Shown here: in pieces, positions 14,101 through 23,795 of the stretch
How the letters are laid out: every line of letters starts with the position of its first letter
Position numbering within the stretch: the stretch's first letter is position 1
Origin: Syngnathus acus
Lineage: Eukaryota; Chordata; Actinopteri; Syngnathiformes; Syngnathidae
Direction of reading: 5' to 3'
Assembly: GCF_901709675.1 (NCBI RefSeq)
Contig: NC_051092.1
Location: forward strand, 13,452,491-13,516,490
Length of the DNA stretch: 64,000 nucleotides
Made by a program: the position numbers and the translations under genes
The notes under the pieces: model-generated
Database searches by the model: none
What the model saw: only the letters and a program-made list of their open reading frames with translations
Told to the model about the DNA's origin: nothing

Positions 14101-15158
14101 AAATGACAACAAATGACCATGCTGTTTTTGGTTAGCTAGTATAAATGGATCAGATGCAACATTGTGACCAGTTGCACAATCAAATGAGATCTAAAAGCTG
14201 TATTACAAAATTAATGCTTTGGTAAAGATAATAATGCTCATTACTAGTACTCACAGATATACCGATACCAAGTAACCGATACCACTTTTTAATTCGTAAC
14301 ATTTGTATTAAACCAATAAGAGATCATTTTAAAGAAAACCTTTTTTGTTGTCTGTGTGAGAATGTGTGCACACTGGCTGGCTCTCAGCATCGTATCTGAC
14401 AACCACGCCATGCAGCTGGAGGCAACTTTTGCTGAGTAGCTGTCAGTGCTTTGAAAGCGACATGTGGCGCTGACTATGTTTTGCACGGCAGGGCTGGAAT
14501 AGAAGCCGGCAAATTGACTAGCATCACTAGATCATTATTTCCTTCTGGGAGATACGTGTGGGACCCCAGTTGGGGAAACAGGGAAAAGTTTAAAGCGTTT
14601 ATGCTCATTAGGGATGCTGGCTCGAAGACGTGGCCTATAGTGACAGTTAAAGTGAGCGGTGCGTGTGAAGAAAGTATGGCAGTGTACTTGTGGTGAATTA
14701 TGCATGAGCTCATCAAGGTCAGACCAGAAGCTACGTGTTCTGGGTCATCTAATAACTGTAATTATCAAAGTAAGAAGACCTTGAGGTATGATATAAAACT
14801 TCCACCTGCGCAGGTTTGGATGAATGAACTTAAAAGGTATTTTGGTATATTATGTCCAATTATAAATCTGCCTTCCAGCCCAGGAGAGAATTATTATGCG
14901 AGATAAAGCAGCACTGGAGTCCCACATTAGCGTTCTACTGGGAGCGAGTTCCTTCATCTATTATGAATGCATTCTGAGTCATTTGAAGTGTCCTAGAATT
15001 TGATTCTGTTTTATCAAGCTCAACATTTTGGTTGGGTTTCAAATGAATTTCACAGTCTACAAATGTGTCACTTTTTTTCCCCCCCCCTCGCTTGTCTCTT
15101 TTTGTTTGTCTCATTATGTTGGCGCTGACCTCTGCTTCTTTCATTGTTCTCCCTACAG
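2131..15158 (+). other. Proposed tspan18 leader intron; no other gene seen
   Basis: About 13 kb without a recognisable coding exon on either strand. It holds simple A/T tracts, a TA-flanked inverted-repeat element at 6358-6815, and short palindromic pieces such as the GTATCGGACCGATACCGG motif near 4996-5015 that look like decayed repeats. Several GC-richer high-complexity patches (about 12800-12970 and 13680-14010) could be conserved non-coding sequence. Whether this is really one intron depends on the proposed exon 1. Confidence 0.4.
6358..6815. mobile_element. Non-autonomous DNA transposon (MITE), TA-flanked
   Basis: The left end CCGTATTGGCCCGAATATAA and the right end are inverted complements over 24 bases with one mismatch (C versus G). 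Both ends are flanked by TA, as expected for a TA target-site duplication. The element is about 458 bp with no transposase. An internal degenerate copy of the end motif (CCCGAATGTAAGACAACCCC, about 6737-6756) forms a subterminal repeat. TA duplication fits a Tc1/mariner-type or similar mobiliser, but the family cannot be assigned by eye. Confidence 0.75.
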
Positions 15159-15244
15159 TCCATGAAAACAGGAGCGGCACCAATCCCCGAGAGACGGCGG
15201 CAACTTCACCTGAACAAAAGACAAGGCATCAAGAGACAGACATG
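15159..15244 (+). other. Proposed 5' leader exon 2 of tspan18
   Basis: A pyrimidine-rich tract ending CCCTACAG precedes it and GTAGGC follows, giving an 86-nt exon. Its size is close to an 87-nt candidate leader exon of the neighbouring duplicate (23257-23343). It contains an ATG at 15162 opening a frame that, after splicing to 17949, stops at a TGA overlapping the tspan18 start codon. It also contains an ATG at its last three bases (15242-15244) that is in frame with the tspan18 CDS. The exon is inferred from splice signals and these frame relationships. Confidence 0.4.
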
Positions 15245-17948
15245 GTAGGCTGATATAAATCGGCCGAGTTTTTTTTCACACAACCCAGATTCCTTGCTTG
15301 AAACAGTTTATTTTACGCAAACATCGTGAGAAGTTGAAATCCAACGTTTACTCACATTGTAGTCCTACTGCATCAAAAAAGTTTCGATACTCACAATCAC
15401 TTGTATCTCACGTACTTATTGCTTTAAAAGTGTTTGTTATTGTGGCTGAGGGCATTGTTGGATCATCTTGTATTCATTCTGTGTACGAGTCACGGTGAGA
15501 AAAATAGCACAAAGACCACAGGGGAAAAAAAGCTACTGATTACATCGAAATGTGGGGAGCGAGAAGCAGGTCTGGCTTTTTTTTTTTTTGGGCGCCATCA
15601 CAGCAAACCAACGCTGCTCTTTGATGGTTTCTGATTTGCATTGACATTTGGAACATTAGTATTCCAAGCATGTCTGAGAGGCCGACATATAGATGGAGAG
15701 GTGAAAGGGGAGTTCAGACCAAGATATGCTTTCTGTAATCCCCTCTTGCATATACAACCTTAGAACTACTGGGTTAAAATTTGGACCGACTAAAGAGGTT
15801 CGGTCAATTTGACCCAATTTGTTGTTGTTTTTGTAAAACATTCCAATTTTATTTTTTGATTAAAAAAAAACAACCCAGGAAGTTGGGGCATTTTTATTCT
15901 GGCAATTATAGTTATTCAAAGAAATGTACACTTCAAGTCGGTCTAATTTTTAACCCAAATTGCTCCAAATTGGGTTAGAAATTGGGTTGCATTTGCAAAA
16001 ATATAATCGTGGAGTAGAGCGGTCACTATCAAATATTTTTAGAATTGATTAGTACGTCGACCATTACTGTTTATTAACCAATTATTTTTGTTTATTTGGT
16101 AGTATTTAGTGATTATAAAACAAGCAATATTACACAAATAGGATTCTTTTTTTTTTTTTTTTCCCAAAGGTAAAGCAGACGTTTGAAAAATGACTTATTT
16201 TGATCAAAGACAAAAAATAAATCAGTCCGGCATAGCTGTCAGAACATGTTTGACTCGGCTCGCCTTTGTTTTGCAACAGGAACTAGTGCTAAGTGGAGAT
16301 GCCAAACACAGCACCGCAGACAAAGGCCACTATCGCACCCATTCCAGGTTGCCGTGGAGACCAGCCACTTTAACCGAGAGCTCGTTACTTTCTTTTGTCC
16401 TAAAAAATAAACTCAGATGGGATTTACAAAATTGTATTAGAGTCCAAGTGAAGGGATCACATGGTGTTGACAGCAGTTGGCGTCTTTTCATCTTGAGTGA
16501 CATGAGGACATGTGTCGTTTGACCTCCTCAGCGTGTTCAGGCTCCTCATTGTTTTTTGTACTGCACAACATGAGTTGGTTTGCAGTTCAGCGGTTTTGTG
16601 CCATCTTTGAATTGTAATTTTAAGGCTCTTTTCACAGGAAAAAAAGAATCACAATATAGTGGTTATTTTGTTGATGCGTCACTTTGTTGTTGAGTTAGGA
16701 TCGTGGATTATTTATACATGCTTTGAGAAATGCTAAATACTAGCATTAATGAAAAATTGTGGCCCATCCCTGCTTTAAGGTCTTCCGGGGTTGAAGCTCT
16801 GCTGTGTTGTGTATTTATAACAACAAATGTGTTATCCTGATCTACTCCTACAGACTATATGGCATCACTGGAGGATAGTGGGCGGCCATGCAGGACTTGA
16901 AGAAAAACAAAAATAAAGGCATAAGCAGAAGCCAGAGTGCGGACAAATATCCCCCTTGTCGTCACAACACATCACATCATTCACCATTTCTTTTCTATTG
17001 AGTTCTAACTCATTTAACTGGAAAGCCCCGACAGCAGTGCGTCCTTACAAGAGGCCGTGGGAAATGCTCCAACTGAGTGCAGCCAGAGTGCATGGCAGAA
17101 GCGATTATGTGTTTATAGTGTCCTTGTTGCGCATGCCTTCGCAGAAGCTCATGGAGCATGTGTCTTGCTATCGACCCTGGGTCTACACGCCTTGTTTGTG
17201 TCTTTCATCAAGCAAATCATGGCTTCGACACAATTAAATTGACTCAATTTCATTAAATTGGTGTTCAAATTATGCTCTTCCACTAGTTTGGACGTTTTAG
17301 ATAAGAACTGACCGATTTTGCTCTTAAGGTTCTGTTTAATCTGTCAACTGGGATTTACGATAACCTTGAACCTCTCATGTAGATTTCAACTGTATCATAT
17401 TTTTTACACCGATTGTCAGGGTTGCAAGTTTTGTCCAGAGCACCAGGGTGACATTTTGTGTTGATATTAAGATGAAGCCCCTCCTCTCTCCTTTATCCCC
17501 CGCTACAAATAATACAATCACGCTTTGGACTGACAGTAGAAAGCAAGGAGGATAAAAGAAGCCCTCCTCCTTGACACCTTTTGTGTGAGCGTAATGTATG
17601 CAAATCTCAATTTAGCCCCCATGTGCCCTCATTACGCTTTTCAGCAAGGCTTAAGACAGAAAAGGGGGTAATTAAAACCCATCTCATGCAATAAGGCAGT
17701 TGGTTGGCCTCAGAGAAACGCCCGCAAGGTGATCAATACGTACCTGAGCATATCATTATGATTTAGAGGAGGCGTTTAACTGCAGCTCTAAATCAATTTC
17801 CTCTGCGTTAAGCCTTCAAGCTCCTCTCAACCTGTTCATCCACATCTGTAATGTTGAGTGGACAGAATTCAAATATAGACAATGGGAGTGAACAAGTGAA
17901 TTGTAAAAGTGGCACAGGCCCTATCGCTGAAGTTTGTTTGATTAACAG

Positions 17949-17988
17949 GGCCATGGCGAGGCTTCAGCACGAGGGACGACGGTCATGA
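17949..17988 (+). promoter_or_regulatory. uORF ending on the tspan18 start codon
   Basis: The exon with the first tspan18 coding codons begins after TTAACAG at 17949. An ATG at 17953 in a strong context (GGCCATGG) opens an 11-codon frame whose TGA stop (17986-17988) overlaps the main ATG (17985-17987) as ATGA. With the proposed leader exon 15159-15244 this frame extends upstream to the ATG at 15162, giving a 40-codon uORF. Such an overlap usually lowers translation or demands reinitiation or leaky scanning. The overlap is visible in the sequence; the regulatory effect is inferred. Confidence 0.5.
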
Positions 17989-20426
17989 CGGGCGACTGCG
18001 TAACATGCGTCAAATACCTCATGTTGATCTTCAACACCTTCCTTGTTGTAAGTATTTCTCATCTCCAATCATGTGAAGTCACTTTAGAGAATGAAGACCC
18101 CGGTGAATAACTGTTTGACGGTAGCCACATTTGCATTTTAATAATCTTGATCTTAACTGAACACTGCATCTGATTAATCTTTTGTCTTAGTCTTTATTCT
18201 TGTGCCAAAATAAAATAGATAATAGACATCCTCCATTGTTGTTCTCTTATGCAGTACCAGTGTTTCCATGAGATTCTAACATTACAACTTTCTGTCTCCT
18301 TCAACTGCCCCGACACATCCCTTTGTCAGATGGCAGGGTGTTTCCTCCTCGGTGTGGGATTGTTGGTGTTGTTTGGAACGGCAGTGTTGAGTGAAATGCT
18401 GATGCAACACCCCGTGTTGTCAAAAACCGTCTTTGCCGTGCTGGGCATCGGAGCCTTGCTCTTCCTACTGGGCTTCGTGGGCTGCTGCGGAGCCCTCCGT
18501 GAAAATAGGTGTCTGCTCTTCTTTGTAAGTACATGACGTGCTGTTATGTGCTCAGGTTACTCTTTATACCAGAAAACCAACTCATAGTCTAACAAAATAA
18601 AATGTGATGAAATTGGCCAATAGAGGAGTCCACTTATTTGGTGCTTTGTCAGCGCTTTACAAAGCCTCTTTTTTTTTTTTAAACATATCTATTGAATCCA
18701 AGTTTCACTTCAACCTATGGAAGAGTTACTTTTCAGTTCAGAATAGTTTCCTTGAACCAGCTGGGACCCTGGTAGAATTCTGTGCAACCATTTATGTTAC
18801 ATCGTACCAGCTTCGCACTAGCTAGCGCTAAGCTAGCTGCGAAGTTCGTCTTTTTGGGGTCCAAGTTGACAAACTGCCTTCATTTGTGATATGGCAATGA
18901 AACTGCCTTCATTTCTGATACGGCATGAAAGTAATTGTGTTCGTTGACTGCCTAATAGTTTAATGTAAAGCTACATTAGCTGGCTAACTATTCCCGCCTG
19001 CCTTGTACACTCCCCACATACCGTACCAGTCAAAGGTTTGGGAACACTTTCAAATTCAAATGTGTACCCACAGGCGTGACCTCCAATCGGGTCCACTGGG
19101 AAAATATTGAAGCAGAACACCTGCTATGTTCTCCTGATCTGGTTTCAGTTGAGATGTTTTGCATTAGGCCATGGCTCGTTGACATTGAGTGAAGAAGCAG
19201 ATATTGGTCAGAAGATTTTTTTTTGTGACTGCAGTTCAATTGTCTGTCTTGACTTGCCGCTATTCTCTTGTCTTGTTGCAGTTCTTCATGCTCATCTTCG
19301 TGGTCTTTATAGCAGAGCTGGCTGCCGGGGTTTGGGCCTACACGCAGCGTCAAAAGGTAAGTTAAAATATCGATCTCATTTTCTTATTTTATAAAACGAT
19401 AAACCTGTATATCTTTGGTCAATCATGTTCTCTCTACTTTAGTTCTTTGTTGAAGATTTACAAAAAGAGATGCGGGAAAAGTATCAGGGCTATGCGCCCG
19501 ATGACAAGTATTCTACAATATGGAATAAATGGATGGTTCAAGTAAGTGCAGAACGCACGTCACTACCAGTCATATTTTTTAGATTACAAGCCTGAGCAAA
19601 ACAGTAATAATTGCTTGTGTTGTACTCCTTTTGTCTCATTTCAGCATGAGTGCTGTGGCATAAATGGAATAGAAGATTTTGAGGGCAGTCTGTTTCGTAG
19701 GAAATACAATCACACAGTCCCAACAGCTTGCTGCCTGCAGCGTAGCCCGGCCGGGAATTTAGAGCATGCTGATATGGATAAATGCCTTAATGGCTCGCAA
19801 GATCATATCAACGCACAGGTACGTTCTGATGTCTGTCCCTTGTCCAGATCAGTTCCACTTGAATTGCAATAATATTGAAGTGAATGATGTCACACCAGGT
19901 TTGTGATTTGTCAAATCCATCCCATCATTCCATTACATTGTCCATCGATGTGCTTGATATAAGATAATCTGTCATTGTCCGTCACAATCTTGCAAATTTG
20001 CGGCTTTATTGATCTCTTGCGCTGTCCTTTGTGTGCCCACAGGGTTGTTATAAAGCAGGCTTCAAAACCTATGAACTTTACCTCTATTTAGCGGGAGCGT
20101 TGTTCATTCTGGTGCTCACCTTTGAGGTATGGAAACATTTTAGTTTCTTTCAGCTTTATCTTTTGCTGTGTGCTGAAGCTTTTTTCTAGATTTTTTTTTT
20201 TAATGAGCAAATGTCTACTGATCCAAGTGTGGAAAGCTCGCCATCTGGTGGTGGTCCAAAGCACATTTGATGAAGCTCACTTGTTTAAAGTCCAGCTGTC
20301 ATTTCTGCATTTGTTGATACACTGCAGGTTTCAGTATTGTGTGTGTTAAAGTACATCTGTTCTTTTCTTCAGCTTCTCGCCATGTCCGTGGCTATGTGCC
20401 TCTTCAGGGGACTCCAATCCATGTAG
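17985..20426 (+). CDS. tspan18: Tetraspanin-18, seven coding exons
   Basis: Four-pass membrane protein of the tetraspanin family, an organiser of plasma-membrane microdomains; TSPAN18 is known from endothelial and neural-crest cells. Coding exons: 17985-18047, 18330-18524, 19282-19356, 19443-19541, 19645-19818, 20043-20126, 20373-20426. All introns are phase 0 with GT-AG ends, giving 247 aa (human TSPAN18 is about 248). TM1 is about residues 11-37, TM2 55-77, TM3 83-107, TM4 214-240. The large extracellular loop has the signature CCG (147-149), CC (173-174), C191 and C204, so six cysteines, plus sequons at N166 and N193. The N-terminus MTGDCVTCVKYLM and the ending AMCLFRG are hallmark TSPAN18 features. 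ATG 17985 is chosen to match the short tetraspanin N-terminus. Proposed leader exons lie upstream; a diverged duplicate follows downstream. Confidence 0.93.
18811..18844. repeat. Short hairpin in tspan18 intron
   Basis: CTTCGCA-CTAGCT pairs with AGCTAG-C-TGCGAAG: a 13-bp stem with a single bulged C and a 7-nt loop. It is intronic and of unknown significance. Confidence 0.5.
19023..19050 (+). mobile_element. Solo Tc1-like inverted-repeat end
   Basis: GTACCAGTCAAAGGTTTGGG matches the inverted-repeat end (TACAGTACCAGTCAAAGGTTTGGA type) that I associate with Tc1-like transposons widespread in teleosts. No opposing end or transposase is seen nearby, so it is a remnant within a tspan18 intron. The same motif occurs in reverse orientation at about 31190-31216. 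Confidence 0.5.
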
Positions 20427-21150
20427 TCTGTTTGGACCTTTTCTTTTCCAAGGAAAAATAGGGAATACGCAAGGAAGAAGAAATTCAACACTTTGGAATT
20501 GTTATTGAACTCATTTTCTATTTGAAATTGTTTAGTTGGGGTAGCAAAAAAAAAAAAAATGTTCTTAAAATGATTGTACTTCACAGCTGGACTTTTGAGG
20601 TACTTGGTGACACAGTAATACATGTACTGGCCCACAAAAGAAAAAGTGGGATATGGAAGACAAAGCTGATGTAAAAAGATTTTGTGTTCAGTGGAAAGTG
20701 TCATTTGTGGACCAGGTCTTACACAGACTGGGTGTAAAGTAGACTGGACATGAGTACCAGATGAACCCTTAGCAGAAGGCACTGCACTGACTTTTGGATG
20801 AAGAATATTTATATGAAGTAAATCTGGCTTAAGTGTTTCAGATGGCTGTGACCCTTCCCCTTTGTTACTGTGCATAGTGACGCGGTCCTTCCACGTGCCC
20901 TTTTCACAGCCACGTTTCTAGTATGCTGTATTATACTGTATACGCTCTGTAGGTGAGTGTGTGTACATACTTGATGCATTTTTCAAATGTGTGTAAACTA
21001 TTTTGTGAGCATGTGAGCTTCACGACCCTCGCGGACTTGAACGTCAACGTGATTTGAAATTTCTGTTTATATGGCTACTCTTTCACCATTATGTGCTTTT
21101 AAGTGTTTGTGTATGCATTTGATCTTTAATAAATGGCATTGGAAATAAAC
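20427..21150 (+). other. 3'UTR of tspan18
   Basis: Runs from the TAG stop to the tandem AATAAA hexamers at 21128-21133 and 21144-21149. The sequence is recognisably related to the 3'UTR of the downstream duplicate. Shared blocks include the region following the stop, the stretch ending AAAGCTGATGTAAAAAG, and the final segment before the poly(A) signal (GATC-TTAATAAATGGCATT). The cleavage site itself cannot be placed exactly. Confidence 0.7.
21128..21149 (+). terminator. Poly(A) signals of tspan18
   Basis: Two AATAAA hexamers, 16 nt apart, about 700 nt after the stop codon. The first is conserved in position and context in the duplicate gene (27322-27327), which supports function. Confidence 0.65.
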
Positions 21151-21695
21151 TATTGTCCCTTTGTTATATTGTTTTATGATTTTATGTGGAAAGTACTTCG
21201 AATAGTTTACCCCAATGACTCTCATGCATTTTTAAATAAACTGTTGCTGTTTATGATATATATATTTTTTTTTAATGATGTTGTGTGCTTTTGGTTTGGT
21301 ATTGGCCACGAGAGCAACCTTGACAGATTCAATATACAGAGGTGGGCTGTGAGTTTTTGGCTGCAGCCTTCTGTGCCCACTAAGCTGTGATCTCCACTCA
21401 TGGAGGAGTCATGAGCCATGTCTACCATCTAGCGGTGAACAAATGCTGCTGTGGTTTAAAATAGACATTTAATCCAAAACAACCATCATACACTTGATCG
21501 CCTTTTTCTCACTATGTGCAGCTTCACTCCTCTAGTCCTTCTACACTTCTAATGCAAAATAAATTACATTTCAAACCTAGAAAAAGAAATATTTCGTTGT
21601 GACCGACCGGTCGGTAACGCGTCCGTTCACGTTGTATCAGTTGTTACAAAGTTTCTGATCCTTAATGCTTCGTCCTTTTGTTATAGGTTCATTGT

Positions 21696-21726
21696 GGGGG
21701 GTGGGGGGGGGGGGGGGGGGGGGGGG
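21696..21726 (+). repeat. Poly-G tract
   Basis: About 30 nearly uninterrupted G (one T). It is followed by a sequence (about 21729-21785, with CGCGATAAACG, GCGAAGTAGCGAGGGATCAC) that resembles the end of a common teleost dispersed repeat. Length accuracy in such tracts is limited. Confidence 0.7.
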
Positions 21727-22039
21727 AAATCTGCGATGTAGTGAAGCCGCGATAAACGAAACGCGAAGTAGCGAGGGATCACTGTATTTCTTTCCGCCAC
21801 AAGAGCCCAACTTCTTGCCAGTTTTTTGGCGTGTTTACTTGCTGCGCCTGAATAATGAAGATGGGATTTTAATTGAGCTGAAGGGTGACTCGGCACGTGA
21901 GTGTTTGCCCATACCGGAGAGGTTAGATGAGCGAACACTTCAATGTAGAAAGAAACATTTGATTAGTCCCACGGGTCAATTTGGAAGATCCAATCTTTGC
22001 GCTGATGATTATTTGTAATGCACCATCATGCTCAAGACG

Positions 22040-22400
22040 AAGTCGCCAGGTTGCTGCCGCTAAAACGGGTGACACGGCGCCCTTGTATTTTTCATACAAC
22101 CATCCATAACAACTGTTGTATTGGTGACGTCATTGGCACGCCCTGGTGTCCCCCAAAACGCACGCGCGCGCGTGTTGACTGTGTTTTCCCCCATTATTCA
22201 ACCTGGCAAAGCGCACGCGGGCTGTGAACGTCAAACGGATGAATGACCTAAGTTGGCACGCACACTGAACGTTTTTTTTCAGTGCCCTCAAGACGACAAT
22301 ACTGACGTTTTGCCACACGTCGTCACATCTTCCGACCTTTACCACTGGTAGCCAGCACTTGTACGGAGTTGACCTCATCTGCTGCAACCCGGAAGTACGT
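22040..22400 (+). promoter_or_regulatory. Candidate CpG-rich promoter of the tspan18 duplicate
   Basis: CpG-dense patch including CACGCGCGCGCGTG and, at about 22388-22395, CCGGAAGT, the ETS/GABP-type core common at TATA-less vertebrate promoters. It precedes a sequence ending in a strong donor (CTTC|GTAAGT, exon end 22494) that could be the first non-coding exon. It sits between the poly(A) site of tspan18 and the coding exons of the duplicate, where a promoter is expected. Inference from composition and position only. Confidence 0.35.
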
Positions 22401-22494
22401 CTTTTGGAGTCTCCAAATCTTGGTCGTCTTTTAAACTGTAATTACATTGTGTTTTGCAGCACAAGGCGTTTGCAGACAGAGGTTGGACAACTTC
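22400..22494 (+). other. Proposed leader exon 1 of the tspan18 duplicate
   Basis: The segment ends in ACAACTTC followed by GTAAGT at 22495. Its start is unknown. A CAG at 22457-22459 would also permit a short internal exon 22460-22494, so this could be a first or an internal leader exon. Support is only the donor consensus and the position between promoter-like sequence and coding exons. Confidence 0.25.
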
Positions 22495-23256
22495 GTAAGT
22501 ATGACAAATGGCCGTTTGAATAGCAAGTATTCAACCAATTAACACGGTGTCCACATTGCAATCGTCGCGTGCAATTGATTCAACAAGTAGTTTGAAGTTG
22601 ACTTTGGCGGAACGAGCTGATGCTGCTTTCCCTGCAATTTTAAGGTTCTCTTGACCGCCACGCTGCTTTGTACAGTGAACATTTAAATCAAACTTTTTTT
22701 CTCCCAAGTTTCATTCTGCAATATGCATAGAAAACCGCATTTTCATATTCTTTTTTTGAAAAGCAGTGCAAAAATTCCATGTTTTCTCTTACGCGATAAA
22801 TAATTTTTAGTAATAATAAATTAACTATCGACAATCCCGGTAGAAATATATTTGGTCATTCATAATTATGTCATAAAAATATCATGAGGTTTGTATAGTC
22901 TCAGTCAATGAAGGAAACGTTGCAGCTCACAATAAAAGATGAGTTTGCCACCCTTCCAAAAGTAAACAGCTGTTTTTGTATTTGGGGGAGGAGCTAAAAG
23001 TTGCTCAATATTGGCAGACTGCGATTGGCATGACTGGGGATGCAATGCAGTGACATTATCATCGGCCACAACTCAATTTGAATTCTAATGTGCAGCTGTA
23101 ACACTTAAGTGCTGGTCCCACAATAAAATAATAATACCATGATGAATACCCAAACAAAATATTCTCCAATGAAAATATGCCATTACTACCTCATCAATAT
23201 GAAAAGTAGAGTGCCTTTAGCTTGCTAAACAAGAGGCTCTTTCTATCCAACAACAG

Positions 23257-23343
23257 AAGATGCGCACTCGCGTAGAGCCTGCCTCTTATGGAAGCCAAAT
23301 AGAGTCTCACAGACAATTCCCAACCCCACGGACCTACAGTAAG
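23257..23343 (+). other. Proposed leader exon 2 of the tspan18 duplicate
   Basis: 87 nt bounded by CCAACAACAG and GTAAGT, near in length to the proposed 86-nt tspan18 leader exon. It contains an ATG at 23260 followed by 28 open codons. If spliced to 23760 the frame stays open for 12 more codons into the predicted start ATG at 23796. So it could be leader or could encode a 40-residue N-terminal extension. Confidence 0.4.
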
Positions 23344-23426
23344 GTAAGTAAACACACTGTCACCAAACAACCACCAGAGGTGGCTACGTAAGTAAATTTC
23401 ATCAGTACCTTAGTCGAACAACTTTT

Positions 23427-23439
23427 GTGTGTGTGTGTG

Positions 23440-23527
<88 letters not shown>
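23427..23527 (+). repeat. (GT)n then (GA)42 microsatellite
   Basis: About 7 GT units, then an uninterrupted GA array at 23444-23527. It lies in the proposed last leader intron of the tspan18 duplicate. It is a long polypurine run on the transcribed sense strand. Confidence 0.95.
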
Positions 23528-23531
<4 letters not shown>

Positions 23532-23795
23532 CAAAGTATGGCAAAGCATCACAAATGTCCTGTGAGTTTGTTAGTCATTTTTGCTGTACATGTAAGACTG
23601 CGTGTGTTTTTTTTGTTTTTTTTTAAATTATATATATTTTCTTAGCAGACGCATTTTCGTGTCGCTGACTTCGGAGTGCATAAACGAATTAGCACCCCTG
23701 GAAGATTTTTGCTGCATTGTTTAAGTGGCATGTTTGTTTTTTGTTTGTTTGATTGACAGGGCCATCGAGGGACTCCAGGACGACGAGGGACAAAC

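Noticed and set aside
20369-20875. 168-codon minus-strand open frame over the end of tspan18
   Set aside because: It covers the last tspan18 coding exon and 3'UTR on the wrong strand, has low-complexity F/K-rich stretches and no recognisable domain.
21602-21615. Perfect palindrome ACCGACCGGTCGGT
   Set aside because: It lies next to a poly-G tract and a repeat-like sequence; most likely part of a decayed repeat. No reason to assign a regulatory role.
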